From NCBI RefSeq assembly GCF_014805625.2, contig NW_023998564.1, positions 622,116-686,115 on the forward strand: a stretch of 64,000 nt of DNA. The letters are read 5' to 3'. This document shows positions 1-10,375 of this stretch, piece by piece. The notes under the pieces were generated by a model. The model saw nothing but the letters and a program-made list of their open reading frames with translations. It was not told where the DNA came from and did no database searches. Numbering within the stretch: position 1 is the first letter of the stretch; the number at the start of each line of letters is the position of its first letter. The DNA comes from Glossina fuscipes. Its lineage: Eukaryota > Arthropoda > Insecta > Diptera > Glossinidae. Position numbers and translations under genes: made by a program.

Positions 1-600
1 TTCTGATGTATTTTTAAGTTTACACTTGTAGAAATTTGGAGTAAAAGAAAAAACCCTATATAGAAACAATTAAGAAACGCTGTAACTTATGCATATCTAA
101 ATATACATAATGTCTATAATAAAAAAAGTAATTCGTAATCAATCCAAAAAATGATGGAATATGAATATTTCGTGTTTTACACGAAATTGCAAACTAAATG
201 GAGTGCAGAAATAAGAGGAGCTTGTGTTAATTACATTGTGTTGTCGCTGTGTTGCTGTGAGTTAATCTTTTTTATGCTTTTTTTTCCAAACTATAATTCA
301 TATGTTGGCCAAATTTCCGTATGAATTTCCTGATGGCGAAGATAAATAAAAAAAGTGAAAGAGAAAAAGAGCTTTCCGGTTGCAACGACAGCACCACTAA
401 CTCAGATTCCGCAACAATATAATAATAGCAGCCATTCCCCTGTTAAAAAAGACTATAATGTTTATAATTATTATACTGTTGTGGCTTAAAAAGCAGTTTC
501 CGATTATAGACCTAATTTAAATTTTTTATACGGGCACTATTATATAGCTTTTGTCAATTTCATTTTTTCTGTCTTAACTTGATACTGACCATCATAACGT
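1..600. other. AT-rich non-coding DNA
   Basis: No open frame, RNA gene or recognisable repeat boundary was seen here. The sequence is AT-rich with short homopolymer runs and reads as intron or intergenic DNA. Confidence 0.5.
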
Positions 601-654
601 GCATCAAGCCCGTATTTTTCGGATAATGTGTTTTTGCGTATTACTTTCTTCGGC

Positions 655-840
655 ATTTATTATACCTTGCTTCCACTTGTGGTACAAGGAAGCATTAAGC
701 TTGTGCAGAGTCAGATACCATTCATCATTTATTATATCGATCAATTCAGAACCACTTTCTGCATGGATGTAAGCTTGTCTGTCCATCTGTTTATCTTATA
801 TTCTTGTATTCAACCTATAATTCGTAAGTTGTGAGATATT
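655..840 (+). repeat. Decayed dispersed fly repeat, family R3
   Basis: It opens with a dyad-like 'ccacttgtggtacaagg' block. This is followed by 'gatcaattcagaaccactt' and a run of tgtctgtccatctgt. The same order of blocks recurs near 24,640, 27,440 and 47,665, so this is one degenerate member of a dispersed family. The short ORFs on both strands here lie entirely within the repeat and are not genes. Confidence 0.6.
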
Positions 841-1689
841 TTAATTTGACGTATCGATGGCCTTTTGTCCATGCACGAATGCTGCTGAGAATGGTTCGCA
901 TCCGCCACATTTTCGACTACGTTCCATGCAAAGTCGTCATATGAATAACTGTACGGTTGCGTAGAGTATTGTATGGTAGGCTCAGGTCAACTACTTCTAT
1001 TTTTTTACTTCTTTTTTACAACCTATTATTATTTCTTCAAAGTGGATACTAATTACTACCATCAACTGCAGTTTTGAAAGGATGCGCTAAGTCATCCATT
1101 GCATTTAAGGCTTTGTTGCTGCGTGATATATCGAAAGAATGCCCATTTTTTTAAAGTAGTCGCAATCCGATTTTTCGATAACACTATACAAGTATTCCAC
1201 GGATAGATCAAGATCAAACATATGATAATCAAAAGAATTGTCTGGCAACAAACCCCAGTTCAACGTTTCTATATTTGACGTGCTCTACAACGCGCGATTG
1301 TCAGCATGCTGAAAAATCGTCTCACTGGCAAATTTCGTCCCTTCTCTTCACTCTCGACTTTATTGCCGTAGTAGATGTCGGTAATGTGCTTCAGTAATGG
1401 TTTGAGAACTCATTATATGTTATGCCCTTCTTTTGATCAGTTCGAATTGTCGTAGCCTACGCATTGTATTATTCTTTCACTTTAGTCACACGTACGCCAC
1501 AAGAAACGTTTTCTTTATTATCTCTGAGGCAGCTGTTCATCTAAGCTAATGTCTTTCGCAAACTTCGGCAAAACTTTCAAATTTTAAACTTTAACCTCAA
1601 TGCTCAAACCAAGTCGTTTACACATCGGCAAAATTCTATTTTAGATCGTCGTATTTCAAACAAAGGAATTGAATTTGAAGACATTTGGC
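841..1689. other. Non-coding, possibly old transposon
   Basis: Slightly more GC than the surroundings, with no reading frame longer than about 60 codons. It lies downstream (on the minus strand) of a mariner N-terminal remnant and could be its decayed remainder, but I could not read convincing catalytic motifs. Confidence 0.3.
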
Positions 1690-1900
1690 GTATCCCTCAT
1701 GGTGGATACCGAGTTTGTTTGCAATCGCAAAGTGGTTAGATATAGATTACTCTTCAAAATGGGCCGCAAACCTCATTATCACACAGATTGATGGTCTTCT
1801 TTGAAACTGCAATCTCCAGAACGAAATTTGCAAACCATCTTTGCCATATCACAACATTTACAACTTCAATTCCCAACGTGAACACAGATGATTTCTCACT
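1690..1900 (-). mobile_element. mariner-family transposase remnant (N-terminal part)
   Basis: The minus strand shows, in broken frames, the mariner N-terminal signature around 'WFANF' followed by a 'GDCSFKED'-like stretch. This corresponds to the family's RWFxKFRSGDxSLKD motif. The nucleotide sequence around 1,790-1,870 closely resembles the plus-strand remnant at 50,775-51,010, so the two belong to the same mariner subfamily. Frameshifts and stops make it inactive. Confidence 0.55.
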
Positions 1901-3116
1901 TTCCTTTCTGGAACCCTTAAACCTCTTTTTTGCACTACTTTATTTACCCTGTCCTTCTCAACTAAGAACGTTGAAACTGATCCTCTTATACCCCACGAGA
2001 GGTACGTTAAAGGTATTCCACATGACGCATTCTACATGTTCGCCTTGCCCTTGCAAATGAAATTACCTGGAGTTAGTAATATGCTGCAGGACTTTCCCAC
2101 CAAGCTATTGGTGTCTTGCCATGAAGCGACAACAGTGTTAACTTTATGGTACAGAATTTATTACATTATCTTTTACAACCTTTAAAATTAATGCCCACAG
2201 CTATTATTGAAAAAGACAAAGATTTGCTTAGATTTTCTCATCGCTTTTGATAATCAGCGCTACTCTCCAAGACAAATTTAGGTAATTTTCGAAAATGATG
2301 TAAGGAGAATGATAAGAAAAAAATTGGATACAAGATGGCTCTTCTAAGCAAAGTGGTATGCTCGAGATCCTAACGCATATATAGATTCTTTAGTCATGCT
2401 GTTGGTTTTTTAATTAGCTTTAAAAATTTAAAAATATCTCCTTCGCTGATGGGTATAAAAAAGAAACGCCCCTAATAATATAATACAGTTCATACGTTCT
2501 TCATTATATAAATCCCTGTTGCACGAATCACTTAAATTAAACAAATACAATTTCTATGGCCGTTAATGTAATAAATATTTTTCTTCACAAGCATTGTATA
2601 AAAATAAATCAATACTTTTTTCTCACATTGTCTTCTATGGACTTAGTCATTATATTAATTATTAAACTCTTTGACCTCTCCTCTTCTTTACTGTGTGAAA
2701 TAGGCCCTCCTTTGGCCAGTCACATTGGTCTCCGGTGTTATGAGTCTGTCTTATATGGAGCCGTGTTATAGGGAGGTCTATTGTATTGTAAAATAAATCA
2801 AAAATCTTCACACAGTGAATTAAAGAAGCTGTAGTTAACAAAAATTTTTCGTGTCATATGATTGTTTGTAGTGATGAATATCCAACACTCGCCTTAAATT
2901 GATTAACCTTTCTTTGTTTATGTAAAGCTCTACTCTACTCTTTTGCTTGGGGTAACCGATAGCGATCAAAGTTCATAATTATCCTTCTTGTAGGAGAGTG
3001 AGTATTTTCGTCGTCTTTTAACTTAGTAAATTAATAAACTTCAGTCACTCCTTGATTGCTCATTTCGCGAACTATTTCGTGTTCCGGAGCATTAAGCACA
3101 AGGCATCAATTACGCC
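1901..3116. other. AT-rich non-coding DNA
   Basis: Nothing beyond short chance ORFs was seen. The 71-codon frame near 2,556-2,771 has no recognisable domain. Confidence 0.4.
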
Positions 3117-3125
3117 TCTAACTAA

Positions 3126-3129
<4 letters not shown>

Positions 3130-3158
<29 letters not shown>

Positions 3159-3312
3159 TTCGCCAGAGAAAGAAATTCTAAGACTAAACTCTTAAAAGCA
3201 CTAGCATCTAAAGGCTATCGGCTTTTATTAAAAACTCTACCGCACTTGAGATTCGAACCCATGACCATTGACTTTCTAGTCGAGATTCCTCGCCTTCGGC
3301 TACTCAGGCGGA
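3130..3312 (-). mobile_element. Complete tRNA-derived SINE, (TAA)n tail (type I)
   Basis: Read on the minus strand, it starts with a tRNA-Ser-like head: a pol III A box near TAGCCGAAGGCG and a B box GGTTCGAATCTC. A short body follows (around 'gccgatagcc' and 'gctagtgctttt'), and it ends in a (TAA)n tract. It is flanked by a perfect 13-bp target-site duplication, TCTAACTAAGTTA, at 3,117-3,129 and 3,313-3,325. This defines a 183-bp retroposon. It lacks a foldable full tRNA and is not a tRNA gene. Confidence 0.88.
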
Positions 3313-3325
3313 TCTAACTAAGTTA

Positions 3326-4800
3326 AGTTGAATAATTGTTCAAGTATTTGTATAAAAATTTGGCCACATACGAGAATAAGCGTATAAAAATTTGGCCATA
3401 TACGAGATAATTCGAAAAATGTGAGAATAAGTGTTCAATTTGTTTACATATATCTTGATTTACATATTGATCAACGATTCACAAGGATAAGCATAAAAAA
3501 GTTAAATGTCAACGTAAACAAAACAGTGCAACCACTGAAGACCTTTCCTTTAATGTTTCATCTTAGAAAAGGAGAAAAATTTTTGGATTAGGGGTTTGCG
3601 GGCAAAACGTTTCATAGCTTTGACAAAAGATACATACATTTTGCTTAACGGAGTTTCTTCAGTCACAATTCGAAATATTCGAAAAGTGGATATGATCTTG
3701 AGTATTTCGGTTACTCCGTGGCAAGGCATACATACTATTAACATTATCTGAACGAAAATTTCATTGTTTTTCTTTTTTAAGCAAGCAATCGCACTTTTTT
3801 AGTTGCTTCATTTTAATTCTTCTTGCTTGATTTACAGGCAAATATGTTAAATAAGTAAAGGAAGTCAGTTGGTCGTACATCATTAGGGTCGTTCATTCAG
3901 TGGATTTGTAAAGAAGGCGGCTTGAAGATGGTTTTGAAATGCATTTTGCTATGAGTGAAACGTGAGACGATGTTAATAGCCATAATAGCCATAATTTTAA
4001 TAATAAAAAAATTTTTATATTTTATCATGAGAGCTTTTGTCAGGAAGCACCGTTTTGCGGAATTAACTTATAAATAAAGTAAAGACATTTTAATATTAAC
4101 AAATATCTCAGCACAATCCATTACAACTCCGTTTAATTAAGACAAATGTTACACTTATCGCCATATCAAAGCTTAATCATTACATCAGTACTTAAGCATT
4201 ACTCATCTTTAAATCCGAAGCTCTTACCTTGATATGTTTTACAAAATAATTTGGATTATAATTTTTTTTTTTTAATTTCATTAATAAAATAAATAAATAA
4301 ATATGCATCCATTCATATGTATGAGTTTTTATTAAAAAATTCCATACAGCAGGATGAAACACGTGCCAAATATAAACAAAAACATACACAGAAACATAAA
4401 CAAAATAAAAATGTTACAGGGACAATTGCTCTAAGCTTTTGTTTATTTTCTTTGAAATTCCATCAGCTTTTTTTCATTTTCATTGAAATTTCGTCAGCTT
4501 TTGCTTAGATTCATAGAACAAGTTGCAGCTTTTGTTTAAATATGCAAAGTTTCATATACTTCAACGCGCGTCTGCAACAATACAGCCAAAGGGTAAAAAT
4601 TTTATGTTACCACTTGTAACATGATCAGACAAATAACATACGTGTAGATTTAAAATTTGTCAACGGCCACCAAAGGGTATGTTGCCATTTTTGCAATCTA
4701 AAAAATCTGTTTACTCACTTTAGTTAAACAAGATTCTATTGAACTAGCTACAGATTATGAAAGACTGACGAATTTGACCGTGTTTGATACGGTCAGTTTT
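3326..4800. other. AT-rich non-coding DNA
   Basis: Contains a near-duplicate 'tataaaaatttggccacatacgag' pair around 3,351-3,405. Otherwise there is no gene or identifiable element. Confidence 0.4.
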
Positions 4801-4821
4801 TGCATGTTTGCTGTCATAACA

Positions 4822-4952
4822 CATTTGTGGATATAACACGTCTTGTGGATGGCATTTGTAGATATAACATGTATTGTGGATGACATTTGTGGATATAACA
4901 CGTATTGTGGATGGCATTTGTGGATATAACACTTATTGTGGATGGCATTTTG
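4822..4952 (+). repeat. 31-bp minisatellite, about four units
   Basis: The unit starting 'catttgtggatataacac' recurs at 4,822, 4,853, 4,884 and 4,915, and a partial fifth starts at 4,946. The spacing is exactly 31 bp. Units differ by one to three bases. The 62-codon minus-strand frame across it simply reads the repeat. Confidence 0.9.
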
Positions 4953-5156
4953 AGCAGAAATTGTTCAGTATTTTTTGTAAACAATGTAAAAGAAAATAAC
5001 CGCTAACAGATTTCAGAGAGAATTCAAAGCAAGTGTGTTGACAAGTGAAAAATTAGCAAAAAGCATAGCATAAAGCTTCTTACAAGTGTGTTTTTTGTGT
5101 GCAAATTTAAAAATTGCCCAAAGCAAAATAGTATAAATTAAATCAGTATGTAAATA

Positions 5157-5363
5157 TTAGGAAAAATGAACCGCAAAATCGTTTTGCACTATTCTCGAAG
5201 CGACTTGCAAAAGAGCATCCTTATGAGATGGAAAAGGACTTTGCGGAACGGCTCGAACTTCTTTACTTGAAAATGCATAAGTTTTAGACCTATGTAGGTC
5301 CATCACAGTGGATTTGACTAACATATGAAAGCGGGAATTATTACAAACGTATTTGTTCCGCAA
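5157..5363 (-). other. Unassigned 68-codon open frame
   Basis: This frame is less AT-biased than its surroundings and has no stops over 68 codons, but no domain, signal peptide or homologue is recognisable. It sits just before an R4 repeat. It may be a remnant of a mobile element or chance. Confidence 0.15.
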
Positions 5364-5479
5364 ATTAATTGGGCAATTAGATTATAGCGAAGATGGCTCA
5401 GGCGAAGAACACAAAACACTTGCCGATTTTCGATACATTCACTAGACGATAGCCTCATATCGAAAGCAAATAAGAACAT

Positions 5480-5905
5480 TATAGTCGGGCAAGGCCAACC
5501 GTTCGATACACTACAGCACTTCAGCTAATACTGTTATGCACTTGTTTTGGTAATAATGCACATTATTTTCCCGCGAAGTCATACTTGGAGGATGCCAAAA
5601 TACCATTAATGCATTCATTCATTCATTCAATCATTTATACGCCGTGATCAAAATTTAGTAAACTTAATGTAATTTTTAAAAATTTTTTTATTTTCCAGTT
5701 TCCGTCATAAAAAACTAGAAATTTCTCTCCATACAAGGGGTTGCTTTTCATGATAAGCCCTGTGTGTGTTGGGGCATAAAAAATGGACCTAAATGGTCCA
5801 AATTCCCTACCGTCGAATTTGATGGACCAACTTTTATCATAAAATGCTAAAAATGAATCCTTTTACCAAAGGAACAAAGAAAAAATTTTATAAATTATAA
5901 TTTTT
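5480..5905 (+). repeat. Dispersed repeat, family R4
   Basis: The block order is 'aagaacattatagtcgggca', then 'gatacac', then 'ttttggtaataatgcacatt', then a 'ctctccatac' block, then 'ccctaccgtcgaatttgatg', then 'cataaaatgctaaaaatga'. The same order recurs at 38,605-39,000, and its 3' third recurs at 12,930-13,030. No coding potential is visible. It could be a non-autonomous DNA element. Confidence 0.7.
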
Positions 5906-6781
5906 TCCACTTAACAAACATCTTTTCGTAAGAAGGCGTTATATTGGAAATGATCGTTGCGGTTATTCAAGCAAATGTATTTTGTTAACTATTCATAAGT
6001 AATCAGTCAGCTCATGGTGAAGTAATCTTTTTATATCAATAACTATTGGAGATAATATATTACACCTTTTTGACTCCTAGGAAACCAAGAATCTCATATC
6101 TTTTTGATGTCGCTCTCTATATATAATATATGTATATATATATATATGAATACGATCAAAAGTAGAAGGTATGAAAATAACAATGGATTTGAAAAATCGA
6201 GAAAACAACAACAATACGTCCGGTGCCTTTAAGAAGGAAAATTTTGAAAATCGAATGCTGACTGTGTCCAGATTTCATAACTCGACAACGTGAATTTTCA
6301 GATTCATATGTTTTTTATGAGCCAAATAAACAAGGAGAACACATTAAACACTAACCTTACAGCTGCCCTGCATATTAATTAGTACGTCGAGAAAGGCGAT
6401 AACTTGGCTAATAAGACTATCATCTTTTTTTAATTTTCATAACAATAACACAATAACAACGAAAAGAAAATATAAACTCATCGACGAACAGTAATTTAAC
6501 TACAAATGTGTACGTGTTTATAAATTTTACACTTTAAATATGACCAAACGGAAGCTAACATATATACATATATAATTTTTATTTTTTTTTAAATATTAAA
6601 GCACTACGCAAAATACGAAGATCGATCAGAAACTAATCGGCTGTTTTATGCTCTATTTCTTTTTCTCAATCATAATATAGTATAGAATTGGAAATTCGAT
6701 AGATTTACAATGTAAAAAACCAAAGAACTCACTACAAATCAAAACAAGCAATATAAATATAAAACGAAATTTATAAACGAA
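5906..6781. other. AT-rich non-coding DNA
   Basis: Contains a TA-rich microsatellite around 6,118-6,148. Nothing else was identified. Confidence 0.4.
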
Positions 6782-6796
6782 AAGGAGTCTTGAATT

Positions 6797-6953
6797 TTTT
6801 TTTTTTTTTTTTGGTTGTTGAACAGAGATGGACTAAGCCAATAGATTTGTGGCTTATATGTCCTTATTAAAAACTCTACCGCACTTGAGATTTGAACCCA
6901 CGACCATTGAGTTGAAAGTCGACGTTCTTACCTACTCGGCCACTCAGGCGGAT
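6797..6953 (-). mobile_element. Complete tRNA-derived SINE, poly-A tail (type II)
   Basis: On the minus strand the first 85 or so bases are the same tRNA-like head as the copy at 3,130-3,312, with A box TGGCCGAGTAGG and B box GGTTCAAATCTC. The 3' part is unrelated to that copy: it has a 'ggacatataagccacaaat' block and then a poly-A tract of about 17 bases. Perfect 15-bp duplications AAGGAGTCTTGAATT at 6,782-6,796 and 6,954-6,968 mark the insertion. Confidence 0.88.
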
Positions 6954-7724
6954 AAGGAGTCTTGAATTGTTCGTGTTAGAAATTTGAAAAATTTATATAT
7001 ATTTTTATTATTAATAGAACACTTCTTTATTTATATGCATTTTGATTATTAATAGAACACTTCTTTGCTACACAGCGGAAGACCGTATGTTCGTAAAGAA
7101 ATTAATTTACGATATTTAAAATTACAATTTTATCAAATTTTAGAAACATCGGCAACAAAGACACTTTTAACAAAAAGTCGAATATATTGCATTCTTATGA
7201 AAGCACTTCTACTTGCCCTGGTATCCATATGCGTAAAAATATGCAAGAAAAACATATAAAAGAATGTTTGGAAGAACAAAGAGTATACTGCTGGTTTTTA
7301 CAACTCTGTCTTATATGCGCACGTAAGTCAACGTATCAATAGTGTTCCAAAAAAAAAGAAGGAAAACAAGAAAGTACTGAATGCATAAGAACATTATATT
7401 TGTATGTAGCCTAAGTATACATAAAGAAACGATGAGAAGAGCACACACAATAACTAATTTTGTAACCCTTTTAGGGATCAAGGTGACGATAACAATGCCA
7501 GAACAATGCTGTAGTATTAAATTTTTAAAACTGTTCTCTTTTTGATTTTATTCTCTTGATTACTCTTCACAATGAGAGTGAAAAGAAAATTAGAAACCAA
7601 GAATATAGAAAAAACCAGTAGGAAGTTATATTCGGCGGGGGCCGAATTTCGCATACCTACCACTATGCTTTTCGCATTCTACTCTCCAAGTAAGGCAACA
7701 GATACGCTTGAACATTGTAAGAAA

Positions 7725-7837
7725 AGAATACCTATTTCGAACTTAATACTGGAAAAAATACTTATTTCGAACTTATTGCTGGACAAGAATACTTATTTCG
7801 AACTTAATACTGGAAAAGAAAGCTTATTTGGAACTTA
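7725..7837 (+). repeat. About 32-bp minisatellite, four units
   Basis: Units of the form 'acttatttcgaacttaatac'+'tggaaaaga' recur head to tail from about 7,725. The array is interrupted at 7,838 by a retroposon insertion and resumes at 7,924. Confidence 0.85.
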
Positions 7838-7923
7838 TTATTATTATTATTATTATTTTAATTTTAGACTAATGAATTGAATTCTTAGACTAAAAAAAGA
7901 GACATTGAGCACTAGCAACACAG
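7838..7923 (-). mobile_element. 5'-truncated retroposon with (TAA)n tail, tail only
   Basis: An 86-bp insertion flanked by a perfect 13-bp duplication, TATTTGGAACTTA, at 7,825-7,837 and 7,924-7,936. On the minus strand it holds only the body and (TAA)n tail of the type I element and lacks the tRNA-like head. Its nearest match in the window is the plus-strand insertion at 28,823-28,917. Confidence 0.85.
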
Positions 7924-7951
7924 TATTTGGAACTTAATACTGGAATACTTA

Positions 7952-8038
7952 TTATTATTATTATTATTATTAATTTCGCCACAGAAATAAATTCTAAGAC
8001 TAAACTCTTAAAAGCACTAGCATCTAAGGCTATCGGCT
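7952..8038 (-). mobile_element. Second 5'-truncated (TAA)n retroposon
   Basis: An 87-bp insertion bounded by a perfect 11-bp duplication, TGGAATACTTA, at 7,941-7,951 and 8,039-8,049. Its body ('gccgatagcc', 'gatgctagtgc', 'tctgtggcgaaat') matches the complete SINE at 3,130-3,312 more closely than its neighbour does. This suggests two independent insertions into the same minisatellite. Confidence 0.85.
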
Positions 8039-8590
8039 TGGAATACTTAATATGCTGATATTATTAAGAAAAAATTAATTCACCAGATCGCGGCGTCTGT
8101 CATATTCATTTTAGAATCAATCTATTTTCAAGCAGGTAATTTATCTTTATTTGACGAATGTACAAAATAATTTTAAACGTGCTGTCTTATTTGTCTCATG
8201 ATAAATAAGCATAGAACGCAAAAAAGTGAAAAAAAGATAATTTAATCGCTTGTAACTTTGGCATGCCCGATTTTATTCATTCTTACACGTAAAGAGTGGA
8301 GCGTGTCGCAAAGTAAATATGGAAAATTCGAGCCTTCTATCTATTATAACTTCTGAGCAAAAGCCTACAAATTTTTGTAAAGAAAAACGAAGTAGGTTAC
8401 TTCATTTTTGCGTCCACGAGAGTGCGAACAACGAACACCACATAGATACATAGACATGGCTAAACCAATTCAGAATTCCACGTTGACTAAGAATGTGTAC
8501 ATTTTATAAGATCTCTAAAGCTTCCTTTTGGGTGCTACATACATTATGACAAAAGAAACAAAATGAGTATACCCTCATCTTACAGTGGTG

Positions 8591-10375
8591 GATATAAAAA
8601 GAAGCATTCGACTTAGACATCGCCAAATACAGAAATAAAAATACTGAAGAAGAAACGTATGGAAAAAATGAATCAAATTCCATTCGCATTTCCCTTTTGT
8701 TTGTTTTTTGCGCTCCAATTTACCTTTTACGGCAAGATTTGGAAAAAAATTAGAAACTAAGAAAGCAGAATAAAATAAAATATGCGACTTAAAACAAGGC
8801 AAAGTACAGAAGTAAAAGTATTCAAGAGAAAAAAAATTTGAAGAAATGAATCAATTTCCATTCATCTTGTTTTTAAAAAGTGGAAGGGATTATTATTTAA
8901 ATTTGAATAAATTTATCTACTTATGAAAGAAGAATTTAATGCATGTCCTTTTTCTTGTTATATCTCTTTTATTGTCATGCTTCAAAAAAGAAGTATGCAC
9001 GTGGATTCGATATATATTACTTAGGAGAAAACGAAAATAAGAGGCAATATCAATGAGAATGAAGAATAACGTAAAATTTGCTTGCATGCACATGTGTTGA
9101 CTAAACAAAAAATCCCCCTGAATACATATAGTCATACACACCATAATTTGTTATCAACAACAAAAGAAGTGGACGAAATATTAGTAAGTTAACAAAAACC
9201 ATTTCTACATTAGATTTAATGTGATAACTTATAGACACAAGTGTTACGAACGCATATTATAAATAAATGAAAAAATATTATCTTTGGATACCAAATAGGG
9301 TCTATAATAATTAATGCTACTTTTATTTAAAAAAAAAGACGAAGTAATTTGCACTACGGTTTGCTTACATTTCATTTCAAATGGAACGTTTATTCTATTT
9401 TTTTAGAAGCCAATAGATTTGTGGCTTATATGTCCGAACGTTTATTATATTATCAAAACGTTCGCAACACTAAGAAGAAAACTTCAAAGGCTGAATAGAG
9501 GATATATATTCTTTAACAGTATGTAAAAATGTATGGATCGATCTGACTTTTTTACGTCCGAAAATAAAGTATTGATTTTAAATTATCTAAATATATGGGC
9601 ATGCAAGTTGGTACTGAACTGTCCGTGAGACACAATACAACACATATTGATAAAACCTTTGCTTTCAATAGCAAAGAAATTGTGTTTTTTATTCATTACT
9701 CACAAGCCACGCGGATACAACGAAACAAAATTTTATAGGTGTCTAGTGATCCTGTAATATTTATTCGAAAACGAAAGGCTCTGTTACGCCCACTCTACAT
9801 CACAGAGAATCGCAAATCGCATTGTTCATTTACTTATTTTAAAAGATTCGTTTGAAGCCGAACATAATTTACAAAGCCTATCATTAAAAAGATTTCCTCC
9901 CGGAACGCGTAATAAATGCTTTAATAGTAACTGAAATTAAAGAGAATTGATAACGTAACTTTTTTCTCGATTACGTTTTCTCCCACGCTGCCATATTGCA
10001 GCACCTGCATCGTTGAAAATTTCTTCTCTACCCTATCACATTACATCATATTGTCATTGCATTCACTTTATTGCAAAGCAAAGCCTATGCTTTTGTTTCT
10101 TTCTAATCATATAGTTGCCATAATATAGAAAAATCATTTGAACTCGACAAGAATGCGTACATTTTCAGCGCTACTCGAGTGTAATAAACTGATTTGTTGT
10201 TCAGTTTTTGGAAGGTGCGGCGAAGGAAAGGAAAGGAATTGCAATAAAGAAGTTTGGTTGATTTATTATAATCCTAAGTTTTATGGAAGAATTGAAATCT
10301 TATATTATTAAGGCATAGAGTTCCTGTTTGGTTGATTTTTATGAAAGTGCGATTTAATTTATTGTTTATGAAAAA
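8591..10375. other. AT-rich DNA upstream of the Ariadne-like gene
   Basis: No exons were recognised. It contains one short retroposon tail (9,395-9,435). The last 300 bases before the gene (about 10,080-10,375) presumably contain its promoter, but no TATA box or other core element stands out clearly. Confidence 0.4.
9395..9435 (-). mobile_element. 41-bp type II retroposon tail with target duplication
   Basis: The insertion carries the 'ggacatataagccacaaat' block and a short A-rich 3' end on the minus strand, identical to the tail of the SINE at 6,797-6,953. It is flanked by an 11-bp direct repeat GAACGTTTATT at 9,384-9,394 and 9,436-9,446. It is a severely 5'-truncated copy with no head. Confidence 0.8.

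Larger units (their letters stand above)
7629..8590 (-). repeat. Dispersed fly repeat, family R1, long copy with nested insertions
   Basis: On the minus strand it begins near 8,590 with 'ccaccactgtaagatgaggg', passes through 'cacccaaaaggaagctttag' and 'gatgtatctatgtggtgtt'-like blocks, and ends near 7,629 with a 'ggcccccgccgaatataac'-like end. It is collinear with copies at 28,304-29,073 and 57,387-57,905. It carries an internal 31-32 bp minisatellite and two small retroposon insertions. The 102-codon plus-strand frame at 7,572-7,880 spans repeat only. Confidence 0.7.

Noticed and set aside
3240..3312. Possible tRNA gene (A and B boxes)
   Set aside because: Cloverleaf pairing is not maintained, it is joined to a body with (TAA)n tail, and it is flanked by target duplications, so it is a SINE head.
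4822..4952. CRISPR-like array
   Set aside because: Head-to-tail minisatellite with no spacers, in animal nuclear DNA.
6118..6148. (TA)n tracts here and near 35,270, 37,815 and 56,346
   Set aside because: Ordinary microsatellites, not functional sites.
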